Source: Laburnicola sp. R22_1
Taxonomy: Eukaryota; Ascomycota; Dothideomycetes; Pleosporales; Didymosphaeriaceae
Length of the DNA stretch: 64,000 nucleotides
NCBI GenBank assembly: GCA_014281115.1
Contig: JACONQ010000002.1
Coordinates: 4,340,001 to 4,404,000 of the forward strand
Reading direction: 5' to 3'
In this document: positions 1 through 9,481 of the stretch, piece after piece
Layout: each line of letters begins with the position of its first letter
Numbering within the stretch: the stretch's first letter is position 1
Translations under genes and position numbers: made by a program
Notes under the pieces: model-generated
Database searches by the model: none
What the model saw: the letters and a program-made list of their open reading frames with translations, nothing else
What the model was told of the DNA's origin: nothing

Positions 1-632
1 ACGCAGCCACTACAATTACGACAACACAAATCGAGAATGTAAGCAACCCGAAGTTTTTTGCATTAATTCAAAGTTAACTGTATTGCATAGGTCATAACTA
101 CAACGACCGTCATTCCAACAACCACTTCCACCATCATAGAAACCACAACCACTTGTCGTACGTATTCATCATATCCGCCTCGTAAACACTCATTGACGAA
201 CTTCCAGCCTGCCCCGCTCCAAACGCAATGTGCGGATCCCAATGCCTCAACATCCTCACCAACCCCAACAACTGCGGCGCCTGCGGAAAAACCTGCGCCA
301 GCGGCGCCACATGTCAGAACGGCGTCTGTCTCAACCCCGGCTGCAGCGGCCAAACGTGCGATAGTTTTACTGCGTGCGGCGCTGGCGCGTCCTGTGTGTG
401 CGCCTCGACTGCCTCGAATGCTGGTGTGTGTGCCGATGGCGCAACACCTTGCGCTGGTCCCGCGGATTGTGGAGCCGGGCGAACGTGTGAGGTTGGCTTT
501 ATCTGTGTTGTTGGCACATGCTGTTCGAGGGATATTTGTATTCGGGTGACTGATGAGTGTGCGAACTTGGCTGCGCCGAGGCGGCTGTTTGTCAGGGGAA
601 GAGCAAGGGGGAAGACGATTCGGGGGTATTAG
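1..632 (+). CDS. Cys-rich secreted-type protein, 3' part (partial at window edge)
   Basis: The gene runs in from the left edge. I read three exons, <1..38, 91..157 and 208..632, joined by introns of 52 nt (GTAAGC..TAG) and 50 nt (GTACGT..CAG). The frame stays open across both joins. The visible protein starts with a Thr-rich stretch of T/I/V runs, then a dense Cys region with motifs such as CPAPNAMCGSQC, NNCGACGKTC and CQNGVC. This pattern is known from fungal secreted proteins with stigma-specific (Stig1)-like or EGF-like cysteine spacing. The C-terminus is basic (SPRR-like end, stop at 630-632). The signal peptide would lie upstream of the window, so secretion is inferred from composition. 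No catalytic motif is visible and I assign no function. An effector or cell-wall role is possible but unsupported. Confidence 0.6.
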
Positions 633-1596
633 GTGGGGTGTTGGTAGGTCAGTCTATCTCAGCCGCTTTCAGGGTAATATGTATGGGCTGTGTACAATAT
701 CCAAAGGGACTAGAGTAACTATCACAAGAAGAATAATGTACTATAATTAATAAAGGGAAAGAGCATATTTCAGCTTTCAGCAGGACAATGGAGGTGTGAA
801 TTTATAGATAGAAATCTACTTAGAACTTAATAATAATTCAGGTTTTAATTGATCCCTTTTACAACCCCATTGAATGTTTTTGTAATGTTGTACATGTAAC
901 CCACTATCTACTCAATTCACCATCGTCTTTGCTCGAACTAAGAGGGCAACATCCGGGACTAGTTACAGCCTCCTCCTCTAGGCTAGATCAGCACACTCGG
1001 GAGCAAAATTGGGTTTCGGGTAATGAACTCGTTTATTATGGTTCCATACACACTGCTTTACCTTTAATTCACTTTTCTTTTCAGCAAATCTACTGCGTCC
1101 ACTCAGAGCGGTTTACTGTGTACCTGAATTGCGCGAAGGCTCGTCTCTGTATGCACGAATTGAGAAGTCAACCGAGTGGGCGTGCCAATCGTGACAACCA
1201 ACATGTTTTTGTCGGTGAGGAGGGGCCGAATTTTTTTTTTCGGCGTGAGACAGTTATTACTCGTATAATAAATGAAACGAATATCATCAGTAGTCAAAGT
1301 TGCTGAGCTAAAATGTGTAATTTTCATGCTGGAAGCGTCTGATCCGCACGCGCCTTTAAGGAGAAAGCTCCATAGGCATGTCTTCTGATTAGCTAAGATG
1401 TACGGCTAAAAAATGCTAGCAAAAGGCCTAATCATCTCTTATGTCATACGTGTCCGTCAGAACTAAACTCCAGTCCAAACCGGCGGCCCCGGTATGTTAT
1501 AGGTCTACAGCGCATCTCAGCATATATCTCCTTGGGAAGAGAGGAACACATACCGTACGATTCGAGACCCCCGGAGCATATATGTCGATGTTGATC
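633..1596. other. intergenic region with transposon debris
   Basis: No credible gene is visible here. The 3' flank of the Cys-rich gene is AT-rich. From about 1060 to 1250 it carries two stretches that resemble parts of the Tc1-like element near 37.4-38 kb. One is the sequence around 1085-1140, which resembles 37860-37925. The other is the block around 1178-1243, which is nearly identical to 37391-37456. I read this as a rearranged transposon relic. Confidence 0.4.
1178..1243 (+). repeat. about 65-bp repeat shared with 37391-37456
   Basis: The block contains GTGACAACCAACATG, then TTTTTGTCGGTGAGGA and GGGGCCGAA followed by a T-run. The same words occur in the same order and orientation at 37391-37456, next to the terminal repeat of the dead Tc1-like element. 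Similarity stops right after the T-run and CGG. This makes it a truncated end of that element or of a second element that shares the sequence. Confidence 0.55.
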
Positions 1597-2375
1597 TCAG
1601 GCTCTACCAAGCATTAGCAATACCTCCTCGAATGTCGTCTCATAGCACTTACGATCCATGCTCCAAACGCCGGGTATCTTGACCAAATACTCCTTTCCCG
1701 GCTCTTCCACGCCCTCCCCACCAACATCCAAGTGCGCACACTCAGGATAAAACTGCGGTTTATTCGCACTATGCAAACTGATAATCTCGTGCCTGACCAG
1801 GTACTTTCCTTTCTTCAGCCCCTCGGGAACTTTCTCACTCCACAAGCTCGGTGTTCCATCCCACCTCGAAAACGTCTTCTGGAACCAATTGCCTTCCTCG
1901 ATGGTGCCGTCCTCGAGGCCTCTCTCCCCAATCTTGAACCAGTCGGCAGTGGAAGAGTCGAAGGTGTGACAGTCATCGTTGGTGCAGCGGGCCATCCACG
2001 CGATCATCGGGCCGACGGTGTGCACCCAGTACATGTAGACTGCGGTTATGTTTTGGCCTGGGATAATCGGGATGTAGGCTCGTGCAGGGTTCCCAGGAGT
2101 GTTGCACGAGAGCGACTGGTTGGTGAGTTCGAAGATGGGTTCGTTGGTTACCCATTTGCGTTGGACCATCCATGGCGCTTCGTCTTGGGGGGCTTGGTCG
2201 TCGAAAGGAGCATATCTAGGCTTGTTAGGCGTAGAACATTGCATCGGCCGGAAGTCAAATACCCGGGATACCAAGTATCACCAACCGTGTAGTTTAAACA
2301 GCCTCCATGCGCCGAGGCTTGGTAGGCAAGTAGGCTCCAGACGAGGACGAGAGCTTGCCAGATGGCTGTTGACAT
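1597..2375 (-). pseudogene. AA9 lytic polysaccharide monooxygenase, frameshifted as written
   Basis: AA9 enzymes are secreted copper monooxygenases that oxidatively cleave cellulose and other glucans. The ATG at 2375 opens a hydrophobic signal peptide of about 22 residues ending ASA. The next residue is the His that would become His1 of the copper brace, followed by a TWYPGY motif. Just after this, near 2257-2262, the family continuation (DFRPMQC, then PWMVQRKW) is in another frame. One base is missing or two are extra. Downstream are the second copper His (WVHTVGPMIAW), HEIISLHSA and the QFYPEC motif with the axial Tyr. The protein ends at VKIPGVW plus a short tail, with no CBM1. The frameshift may be a real inactivation or a sequence error. 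A splice solution would remove the conserved YPG motif, so I did not adopt it. The gene is divergent from the CE1 esterase at 3135. Confidence 0.8.
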
Positions 2376-3134
2376 ACTGAAATACCAAGAAACACCACCG
2401 GCGTCAAGAAACGAGGAAGGTGACAAGAGAAAAAGCGGAAGCCAAGTCGGTATGGAACTCTAATGAGCGTCGATGACACCATGAGACAATACTACCTTGT
2501 TTTCACGAAGTTAGGCAAGATTCCCTCAGGCTGACGTACCTATTGTATGTTAACTTTGAACGCAAAGCCAATCTCCACAAAACATAAAGGCTGGCAGAGT
2601 ACGAGAAGGTCCAGACTCCAGTTTATAAATTCCACCTTTGATCCGAACACCCCGGATTGAAGTGTCGGAATGCGACCTATGGGTAAATTGCCTGATACTC
2701 TGGTCGCCACTCCATCCAATATATATGACACCCCCATAAAGCAGCAATAACATGAAAGCATAGTGACTAACGAATGAACCAGCTGAGATTGAGTGCTCAA
2801 TTGCCAGACTGGGTGAATCCTGCACAGATCTGTCAGTCAACGTGGGGAAACAAGGATTCTTGTCATAGCCGGTTGATATTGCAAAAAGGCTTAACTGGAA
2901 GCTTAATTGCCGATCCCTGCTCCTGCGTTTTAGCCTTGCACTCAACTCTGGCACAAAAGTTATTGTAGATGAGATTCGCACTCTCTTGAACTCTGCGGAT
3001 CAAGTCAGTGACAGATTATTTCCACGGATAAAAGGAACACCCGCTTCTATATATGACGCATGCAGCGCGAATAAATATTTAGCGTTACCGACCTGGACAG
3101 ACCAGATCCAGTACAATTCGAGACTTTTCTCAAG
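2376..3134. promoter_or_regulatory. divergent promoter region of AA9 and CE1 genes
   Basis: These 759 bp separate two outward-pointing carbohydrate-active genes. I see one GGCTGA (2529-2534) and one GGCTAA on the minus strand (2930-2935). Both fit the short GGCTRA consensus of the xylanase regulator XlnR/Xyr1, but 6-mers like these are expected by chance. A TATA-like CTATATAT lies near 3048, about 85 bp before the esterase ATG. Shared regulation is an inference. Confidence 0.35.
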
Positions 3135-4227
3135 ATGCATTACCAAACACTCGCCGCGGTATTGACGTTTGGAGCCGGCGCGTTGGCGGCGTCATTGAAG
3201 CAAGTGTCGAATTACAACAACGATGCGAAAGCGAAACCAGGAATGTCAGTATATACAAATAAAAAATCAATAGAAATGACTAACTTGCTGCAGGTGGGTA
3301 TACGTCCCAGATACCGTCAAGAGCGATGCGCTTGTCGTCGCTATTCACTCTTGCCAGTCCTCTGCGCAGAAGTATTTCCAGCACAACAAGATTCCATGGC
3401 ATCAAGGATCCGACAGGAAAGGTTACGTGACTGTCTGGCCAAGCTCGACAACCCAGTGCTGGGATGTTTCCAGCAAAGCTTCGCTCACGCACAATGGCGG
3501 TGGTGACTCGAACGCGATTGCGAATATGGTTCGTGTCTAGAGGTGTTTGTTGCTTGAGCCATGTGACTTACACGTGGCCACTTCAGATCAAATATGCGAT
3601 CACTCAGTACAAAATCGACCCGAAAAAGGTCTTCGTGACCGGCGGGTCATCAGGCGGTTAGTCCTTCTACTCTGAGTCAGTGAACATACCCTAATTCCCA
3701 TTAGGTATGATGTCAAACGTTTTGGCAGCGACATACCCCGACCTCATTACGGCCGTTTCGTTGTACTCTGGTGTACCTGCAGGTAAGATCCATAATCTTT
3801 ACGGTTGATTTGACAATGAACGAAAATTAACGAGTGAACGAATGCAGGTTGCTTCGTCTCCGCGTCCGGGGCGGCTGCTGCCTGGAACAATACCTGCAGT
3901 GGTGGCAATAGCAAAGCTACTCCTGAACAATGGGGTAACGTGGTACGAAACATGTATCCGGGTTATAATGGCACACGTCCTCGCATGCAGATCTGGCACG
4001 GGTCTGTTGATGCCACCCTCTCCCCGAACAATTACCAAGAGACCATCGACCAGTGGACAAACGTGTTCGGTGTGAGCCTTACCCCAACATCTTCGAAACC
4101 GAATACACCAGAGAGAAACTACCGGATGGACGACTTTGGTCCAAATGTGGAAGGTATCTGGGCCCAAGGCGTCGGACACTCAGTTCCTTCGCATTTGGAC
4201 GCCTCGGAAGCTTGGTTTGGTCTTTGA
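3135..4227 (+). CDS. secreted CE1-type (acetylxylan/feruloyl) esterase
   Basis: This looks like a CE1 / PHB-depolymerase-like alpha/beta hydrolase that removes ester side groups from xylan. I read five exons: 3135..3244, 3294..3528, 3587..3656, 3705..3782 and 3848..4227. All introns are GT..AG and 48-65 nt, and every junction keeps frame. The N-terminus is a signal peptide (MHYQTLAAVLTFGAG). The core shows VVAIHSCQSSAQ (oxyanion side), YVTVWPSS, the nucleophile elbow GGSSGG, DLITAVSLYSG, and QIWHGSVDATL, which carries the acid Asp. The catalytic His is in the C-terminal GVGHSVP. No cellulose-binding module follows. The gene is divergent from the AA9 gene, consistent with joint use on plant cell wall. 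The exact substrate cannot be told from sequence alone. Confidence 0.88.
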
Positions 4228-6493
4228 GTATGGTTCAGACATCCCAAGAACAGAGTTAGAAACGCAAAACCTTCTACTATTCTCAGTTGTCAAAGGATAT
4301 ACAGGATAGTCATATCCCTGTGAGCTGGGGAGTTCTATCTGCCTGTCGCACCCTTGCTTACTGGCATGCTGGCTCTAGCAAGGTTCAATAGTATCACAAA
4401 TCCAAAGTTCAGCGAGGTTTTATAAGGACGACATTCGAGAATGACTGCCGACGAATTGAGTTTAGGAATGACGATGCGCAACTTTGAGCGGCACCATGGC
4501 CCCGGGGAAATGACACGTAGAGGAACGTAACGCTAGTCCGCCTTTGGTTAGCCACGATAATATCAAATTCCGTCCATCGTTCAATCGCCATTATGCTTTC
4601 CCGCAGCTATCAGTCCTTCAAATCTGTACCGGATCAAAGCTCATGCGCAATGCGCACGCGGAGGGAATGGGGCCCTTTTCGTATTGGATACTGCTCCAAA
4701 CCTCAGAGGTCCACAATCAGTGATCTCCTCTTTTTATGCGCAAGTTCTTAAAAAGGCACGCATAAGTAGTTTCATCTCAAAAACATTTATTAGGAAGCTC
4801 ACAGTCACTTTCCAGGCCTGGAGCGCAGCAGACATCCAAAAAGGCGCATCCTGTCAGGTGATCAACAGTCGTCAGGTCCATGGAGCTTGAAGGTTTTTGT
4901 ACCAATACGGAAATCGATCAATATCCTGCGGTCAGTAAGAAGATCTGGAAGTTGTCTTGAATTTTGAAGTGAGGCCTGTGTTCGCTAGTTGCGTCGCAGC
5001 TGTAAGTCCCGTAACGCAGGCACGACGTCCGGCTAATCATAGGATTTTCTCTTCGATTCCAGCACGATATACTCGCGGAGACACTCTCTAGACCTAATCA
5101 TACCATCTTTCAGAGCAGCTCATTAAAGCAATATTGAAATGGAGCAGGACAATCCGTCCATTAGTTCACATGTCAGCAGTGTTGGAGTATTTGAAGTGCC
5201 ATGAAGAGCCTTCCGTATGCAATCTGCTAGGCACATTTACCAGGCTTGCAACACTTCTGCCATTCACCCCACTAGACACGAACGTGGACACATATCCCGT
5301 GCCAGGTGACCTGTGATACAAACAGGTCTTGAAACGTTTGCAAACCCTCAAATTTTTCACACGAGTATTTAGCACAGCGTCCATGATTATTTCTCCACAG
5401 ATTCGCTTTAACTAGCCTTTAGAACAATTATAGCAAAACTGCACGTCCACAAGGTGTTCGTGCGACACCAAAATCCCACCTTTGAGGTGATCGGTCTTAC
5501 CTGGGCTTGTACTACCCTCTTCCTAGGGCAGTGTATGTCCCCGTATATGGGGAAGAACACCCAAATACATTCACGAGCACGGTGTGTATTACATGAAGCA
5601 CAGTTCTAGTTCTAACAATTATCGTCCCCAGTTTCAACAAGCACCTATACCTTGTACATGCTGCAAAATGGGCGTCTCTCGTAACGCAGGCAGTCTTCAT
5701 AGCCTCTGGTTGGTTGATCGCCAATGGCATATGAGGCCAGCTTTGCACTAAAGCGAATAGCAACCATATAAGTTCACAATTCAACTCTCTCCATGCTCAG
5801 CGGAGCATCTGACAGACGTTCTATGGAATCACCACGACAAGACGCCTTCAATGAAAATGGAAATCACTGTTCCCACGAAGCCGTATAGCCACGCTTCCAG
5901 GCGCTTCTCGTAACAGTACTTGAGGGCTTATATTCAGTAATAGTCAATGAAATGCAGCTAGCAAAGCTGCCCATGGCCGTGATCTTGACGCCCATGATCT
6001 TGACGCCCATCGTGGTGCCGTATGGATAGAACCCCTCGATTCATGATTTCTCGGTGCACCTTCTCCAAACGTCTTCTGCATGTGCAAGTTCCAGTTCTTC
6101 TAATCGTCGCGAAGCTGAGGGTTATTACTGGCTGAGTGCTCGGGGTAGTATCGACGAAGTCCAGGTTATATCCTGCAAAGTATGCATAGCCAGCCACCCT
6201 CTTGCAGCTGGGTGGGTCGCCTGCTGTAAGTGAGAGGACACTTTGCCACTTCATTCCGTAAGTTTTTATGTGTCTGCTCATTGTTTGCTGCCGTCTTTTC
6301 GGGCCAGACTCGGATGTCCCAGTACTTCGCTACCTAGTGATGAGCATTGAACCAGGCAAATGTGCAAGTTGTCGCCTCTCGCGAAGATGCGCTGGTCTAC
6401 ATTACTGTAGGCAGAAAACAAGCTCTGGTGCACTTGGCAAGAGTAGAGTTTCTTTTAACAGGTTTCGGTTTTCTTGTGCATCAAAATTGTAGT

Positions 6494-6527
6494 GTAGTAC
6501 TACATATGAGTTGATACTCAACTCATA
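6494..6527. repeat. two adjacent short palindromes
   Basis: GTAGTACTAC (6494-6503) is self-complementary. TATGAGTTGA at 6505-6514 pairs with TCAACTCATA at 6518-6527 across a 3-base loop. There is no gene within 1.5 kb. Confidence 0.5.
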
Positions 6528-7137
6528 GCAATATATTTCGATGCTTCAATTTGATGTTTTAGCGCCTGGCTACCGCCGCAGTGTTGAGCATTTCACTGAA
6601 TGTTCATGCGATACAATTGATCGACCGAAGCGACGAGTGATTGGCCCCGGTGCACTTGCAACGATACGCGGCCCGTTCCATGGTACATCCCAGTAACTAA
6701 AAAGCCACGCAAACATTCTTAATCTGACCTGCATTGTTTTAAGTTTAAATCAACGCCACAAGCAATGCTGCATCAAATAATCGCTTCGTGTTATTTCCGC
6801 GAACCGAGGCGGGGCCCGCAAGCGGAAGGTGTCGAGTCCGCAATGTTCGTGTAACTTTTCGGGGATTATTTCTCATGCAGCAATGCAGCGCTATCGTGGT
6901 TATCGTCTCACTGAAGTCCGCCAGCTGGTGCAAATGCGGGGAAGGAGGCTTGGACGCAGGGTCATCATGATGAAATTAAGTTTCCGGTGACCGTTTCAAG
7001 ACAATGGGCGGATTTTGACAATGATAAACCGCCCGGACCCCGGAGTAAGTCTCACCCGAACTTGAGCAATTGTTCCAGAGCTCGGGTTAATCTATTCATT
7101 CACTCGTATCCGTTTATAGTCAACTCAACCTCTACAT

Positions 7138-7206
7138 TACTCGGCCCCTTGCGGTCGTAGCACGGCCTTTTACGCAGTAAAATCGACGACCGCAAGGGGC
7201 CGAGTA
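7138..7206. repeat. nested perfect inverted repeat (21-bp arms)
   Basis: The arms at 7138-7158 and 7186-7206 are perfect complements of 21 bases (GC-rich, containing CGGCCCCTTGCGGTCG). The 27-base loop holds a second hairpin, TTTTAC (7168-7173) with GTAAAA (7177-7182). No ORF covers it with support. It could be a small foldback element or a structured transcript. Confidence 0.85.
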
Positions 7207-8572
7207 CAAAGCTAGCTTGTGCATGGTGTTGATTCCGTTGATTGCGATAGGGCCACGTATCTAGAGCCGCAGCACGGTAAAGTAGGGAAGGGAAGACACT
7301 CCGTATCCATCGTAAAAGCAGTCTGCGTCAGAGAAGACAAAAATGATGTGAAGTCCAAACTAGGGAAGGATAATGTATAGCATTGATTTGAGTGATTGTA
7401 GGATGAGGTAGGCCTGGGTAGTCCAGCGTCCTCGTGGTGGACTCGTGTTTCACAACAGATCTCGGGAGCCATCGATGATTTGGGTTAGGTCATTGCACAA
7501 CACATCGATGCGCATTTCCCCGCACGTTCAAGGAGCTTCCTGGGTCGCGTTTTCTTGACCCCATCCCGACAGTTTGGGAGGAGTAGATCTCGGGCCGATG
7601 CGATCTGTCTCCACTACGGGACTTCAGCCTCGTACTCTACTGCCTCAGGCTGGAGGAAAGCATTTTACGATGGTTCGGAATATGCTGCGCCGCCAATGTG
7701 AGGAAGTTGAAAGACACCATTACGGCAAAAAGAAACGTTCAGCGTGGTGACAATGCTTCCATCGAAGTCTTACCGCTTTCAACCGTTGTCGTAGAAGCCC
7801 CTGACCGTGTTAAAATTTGCACACTACATATCACGGGGCAGCTTGCTGCATAAGAGGTAATATAAAACCAGGAACGTACCCAGTAAGCGTAGCAGTTTCA
7901 GCGAATCAGTATCCTACAACTCTACCATCACATAACTTACATTGACTTGACAGAAGATACTCGGGACCAAAAAGAGTTACCGGAAATCTAGATTGCTGCA
8001 GCTATCTTTACACCGGTCGTTTTATCAAGGGGCCCCTTTTGACAGACCCCAACATACTATCCACTAGTGCGAGTATGGCGGCGGATTGAACGATCATCAC
8101 TACAATAGTGTACGTCAAGCGCATAAGGGTCCAAAGAATGGCAAACAGTGTATGGTCAACCGTACCCACACCTCAGTCCATACTCGCATTCGTCCCGCCG
8201 AGCCCCTAATTTCAAGATAGATCATATCACAGGTCCGGTGGAAACTGCCCAAGACCACCCCTCCTCTGTGCAACCCATTTTTGAGGTGTCTGGCAATCTG
8301 ACATTGGCCGTAAGTCTTGCCACTAGTGAAGGGGCATCCACTTCTACTCTGGAGGACTGATTGATGGCTGCCCAACATTTGATCGGGGTCGAAAAAAGAG
8401 CGACACTGCGGATTGTTTGACATAAAAGGCGTTTTTCCTTTCATAACGCTGGTCGACATCTTCATTTCATCCTCATTCCCACACACGGATTTGTCTATCT
8501 TCCTTTGGCAATATACCGCCCGCATACTCCTGCTTCTCATCCAAAGCTCATTCCCTACTACCATCTCCCACA

Positions 8573-9481
8573 ATGCCCAAGTCCAGAATCATGCATGGCG
8601 AGCCTCAGCTGCTCCGCAGCTCCACCCAGGAAAGCGCCGTCCCTCAACTTCCAAAGTCAGGCCTTCGCATCGAAGCATTGCATTTCGTCGGCGAATTCGT
8701 TGGCACCTTCATGTTCCTCTTCATGTCCTTTGCCGGCTGCCAGATAGCCGCAGGCACAGTTCCAGCCGCTCCGGGTGTTGCAGTCGACGACAACCAGCCC
8801 CCGGAAGCATCCAAGCTGCTCTACATCTCGTTCGCTTTCGGCATGGCTCTTGCTGTCAACGTCTGGGCATGGGCTCACGTCAGCGGCGCAATGTTCAACC
8901 CTGCTGTTTGTTGCTCCTTTCTTATCATTCACCTATCACTGTATATCAGCACATGCTAATCATCGCAGGTCACTTTCGCCTTGTCGCTAACTCGCACCGT
9001 CCCCGTCTTGCGCGCCCTGCACTGCGTCGCAGCGCAATGCCTCGCAGGAATCAGCGCTGCAGCCGTAGTATCTGTCCTTCTACCAGGTGCTCTAACCGTC
9101 TCCACGCACCTCGAACCCACGACATCCATCCCCCGCGGCCTCTTCCTCGAAGTCTTCGCGACCTTCCAGCTCGTCATTGTCATCTTCATGGTCGCCATCG
9201 AGCGCAATGCAGAGCCTCTTCTCGCGCCCCTGGCCATCGGTCTAGCACTGTTTGTCTCGGAGCTAGGCACCGTTTTCTATACGGGTGGGAGTCTTAATCC
9301 GGCGCGTAGTTTGGGGCCTGCGATTATTGAGGGGTTTGATAGCTATCATTGGATTTATTGGGTTGGGCCGTTGCTGGGGGCGGGGATTGCGGCGGCGTTG
9401 TATTCGACTGTTAAGGCGTTGGGTTTCTCGCAGACGCGTCGTGATGGATTGGATGCTGAGGAGTGGCAAGGGCGCGCTTAG
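8573..9481 (+). CDS. aquaporin / MIP-family channel
   Basis: This is a six-helix membrane channel of the major intrinsic protein family, 281 aa, passing water or small solutes across a membrane. Two exons, 8573..8905 and 8969..9481, flank a 63-nt intron (GTTTGT..GCAG) that falls directly after the first NPA. Both signature boxes are intact: SGAMFNPAV at about residue 109 and GGSLNPARS at about residue 220. Hydrophobic spans fill the rest (GEFVGTFMFLFMSFAG, LLYISFAFGMALAV, LFLEVFATFQLVIVIFMVA). The short N-terminus (about 35 residues) and the AR-S after the second NPA fit orthodox fungal aquaporins better than long Fps1-type glycerol channels. Ion or gas specificity cannot be told. The start is chosen at the ATG that gives a normal-length N-tail. 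Confidence 0.92.

Larger units (their letters stand above)
4228..8572. other. 4.3-kb gene-poor region
   Basis: Only short ORFs without recognisable motifs occur on either strand, and none can be joined by convincing introns. The region is not especially AT-rich. Notable structures are a 21-bp perfect inverted repeat (7138-7206), a 10-bp palindrome pair (6494-6527) and a small direct repeat of CATGATCTTGACGCC units near 5970-6012. The last part, 8400-8572, is the likely aquaporin promoter and leader. Confidence 0.5.

Noticed and set aside
2236..2330. Intron (GTTGGT..CCTAG) in the AA9 gene
   Set aside because: The borders fit consensus but splicing would remove the conserved YPGY and PMQC residues, so a frameshift is the better reading.
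2540..2981. Minus-strand frames in the AA9-CE1 promoter region
   Set aside because: No motif. They lie in the divergent promoter and are not needed for either gene.
8413..9297. 294-codon frame overlapping the aquaporin
   Set aside because: It is the +1 shadow of the aquaporin gene, rich in R, S and H. The aquaporin frame has both NPA boxes and a clean intron.
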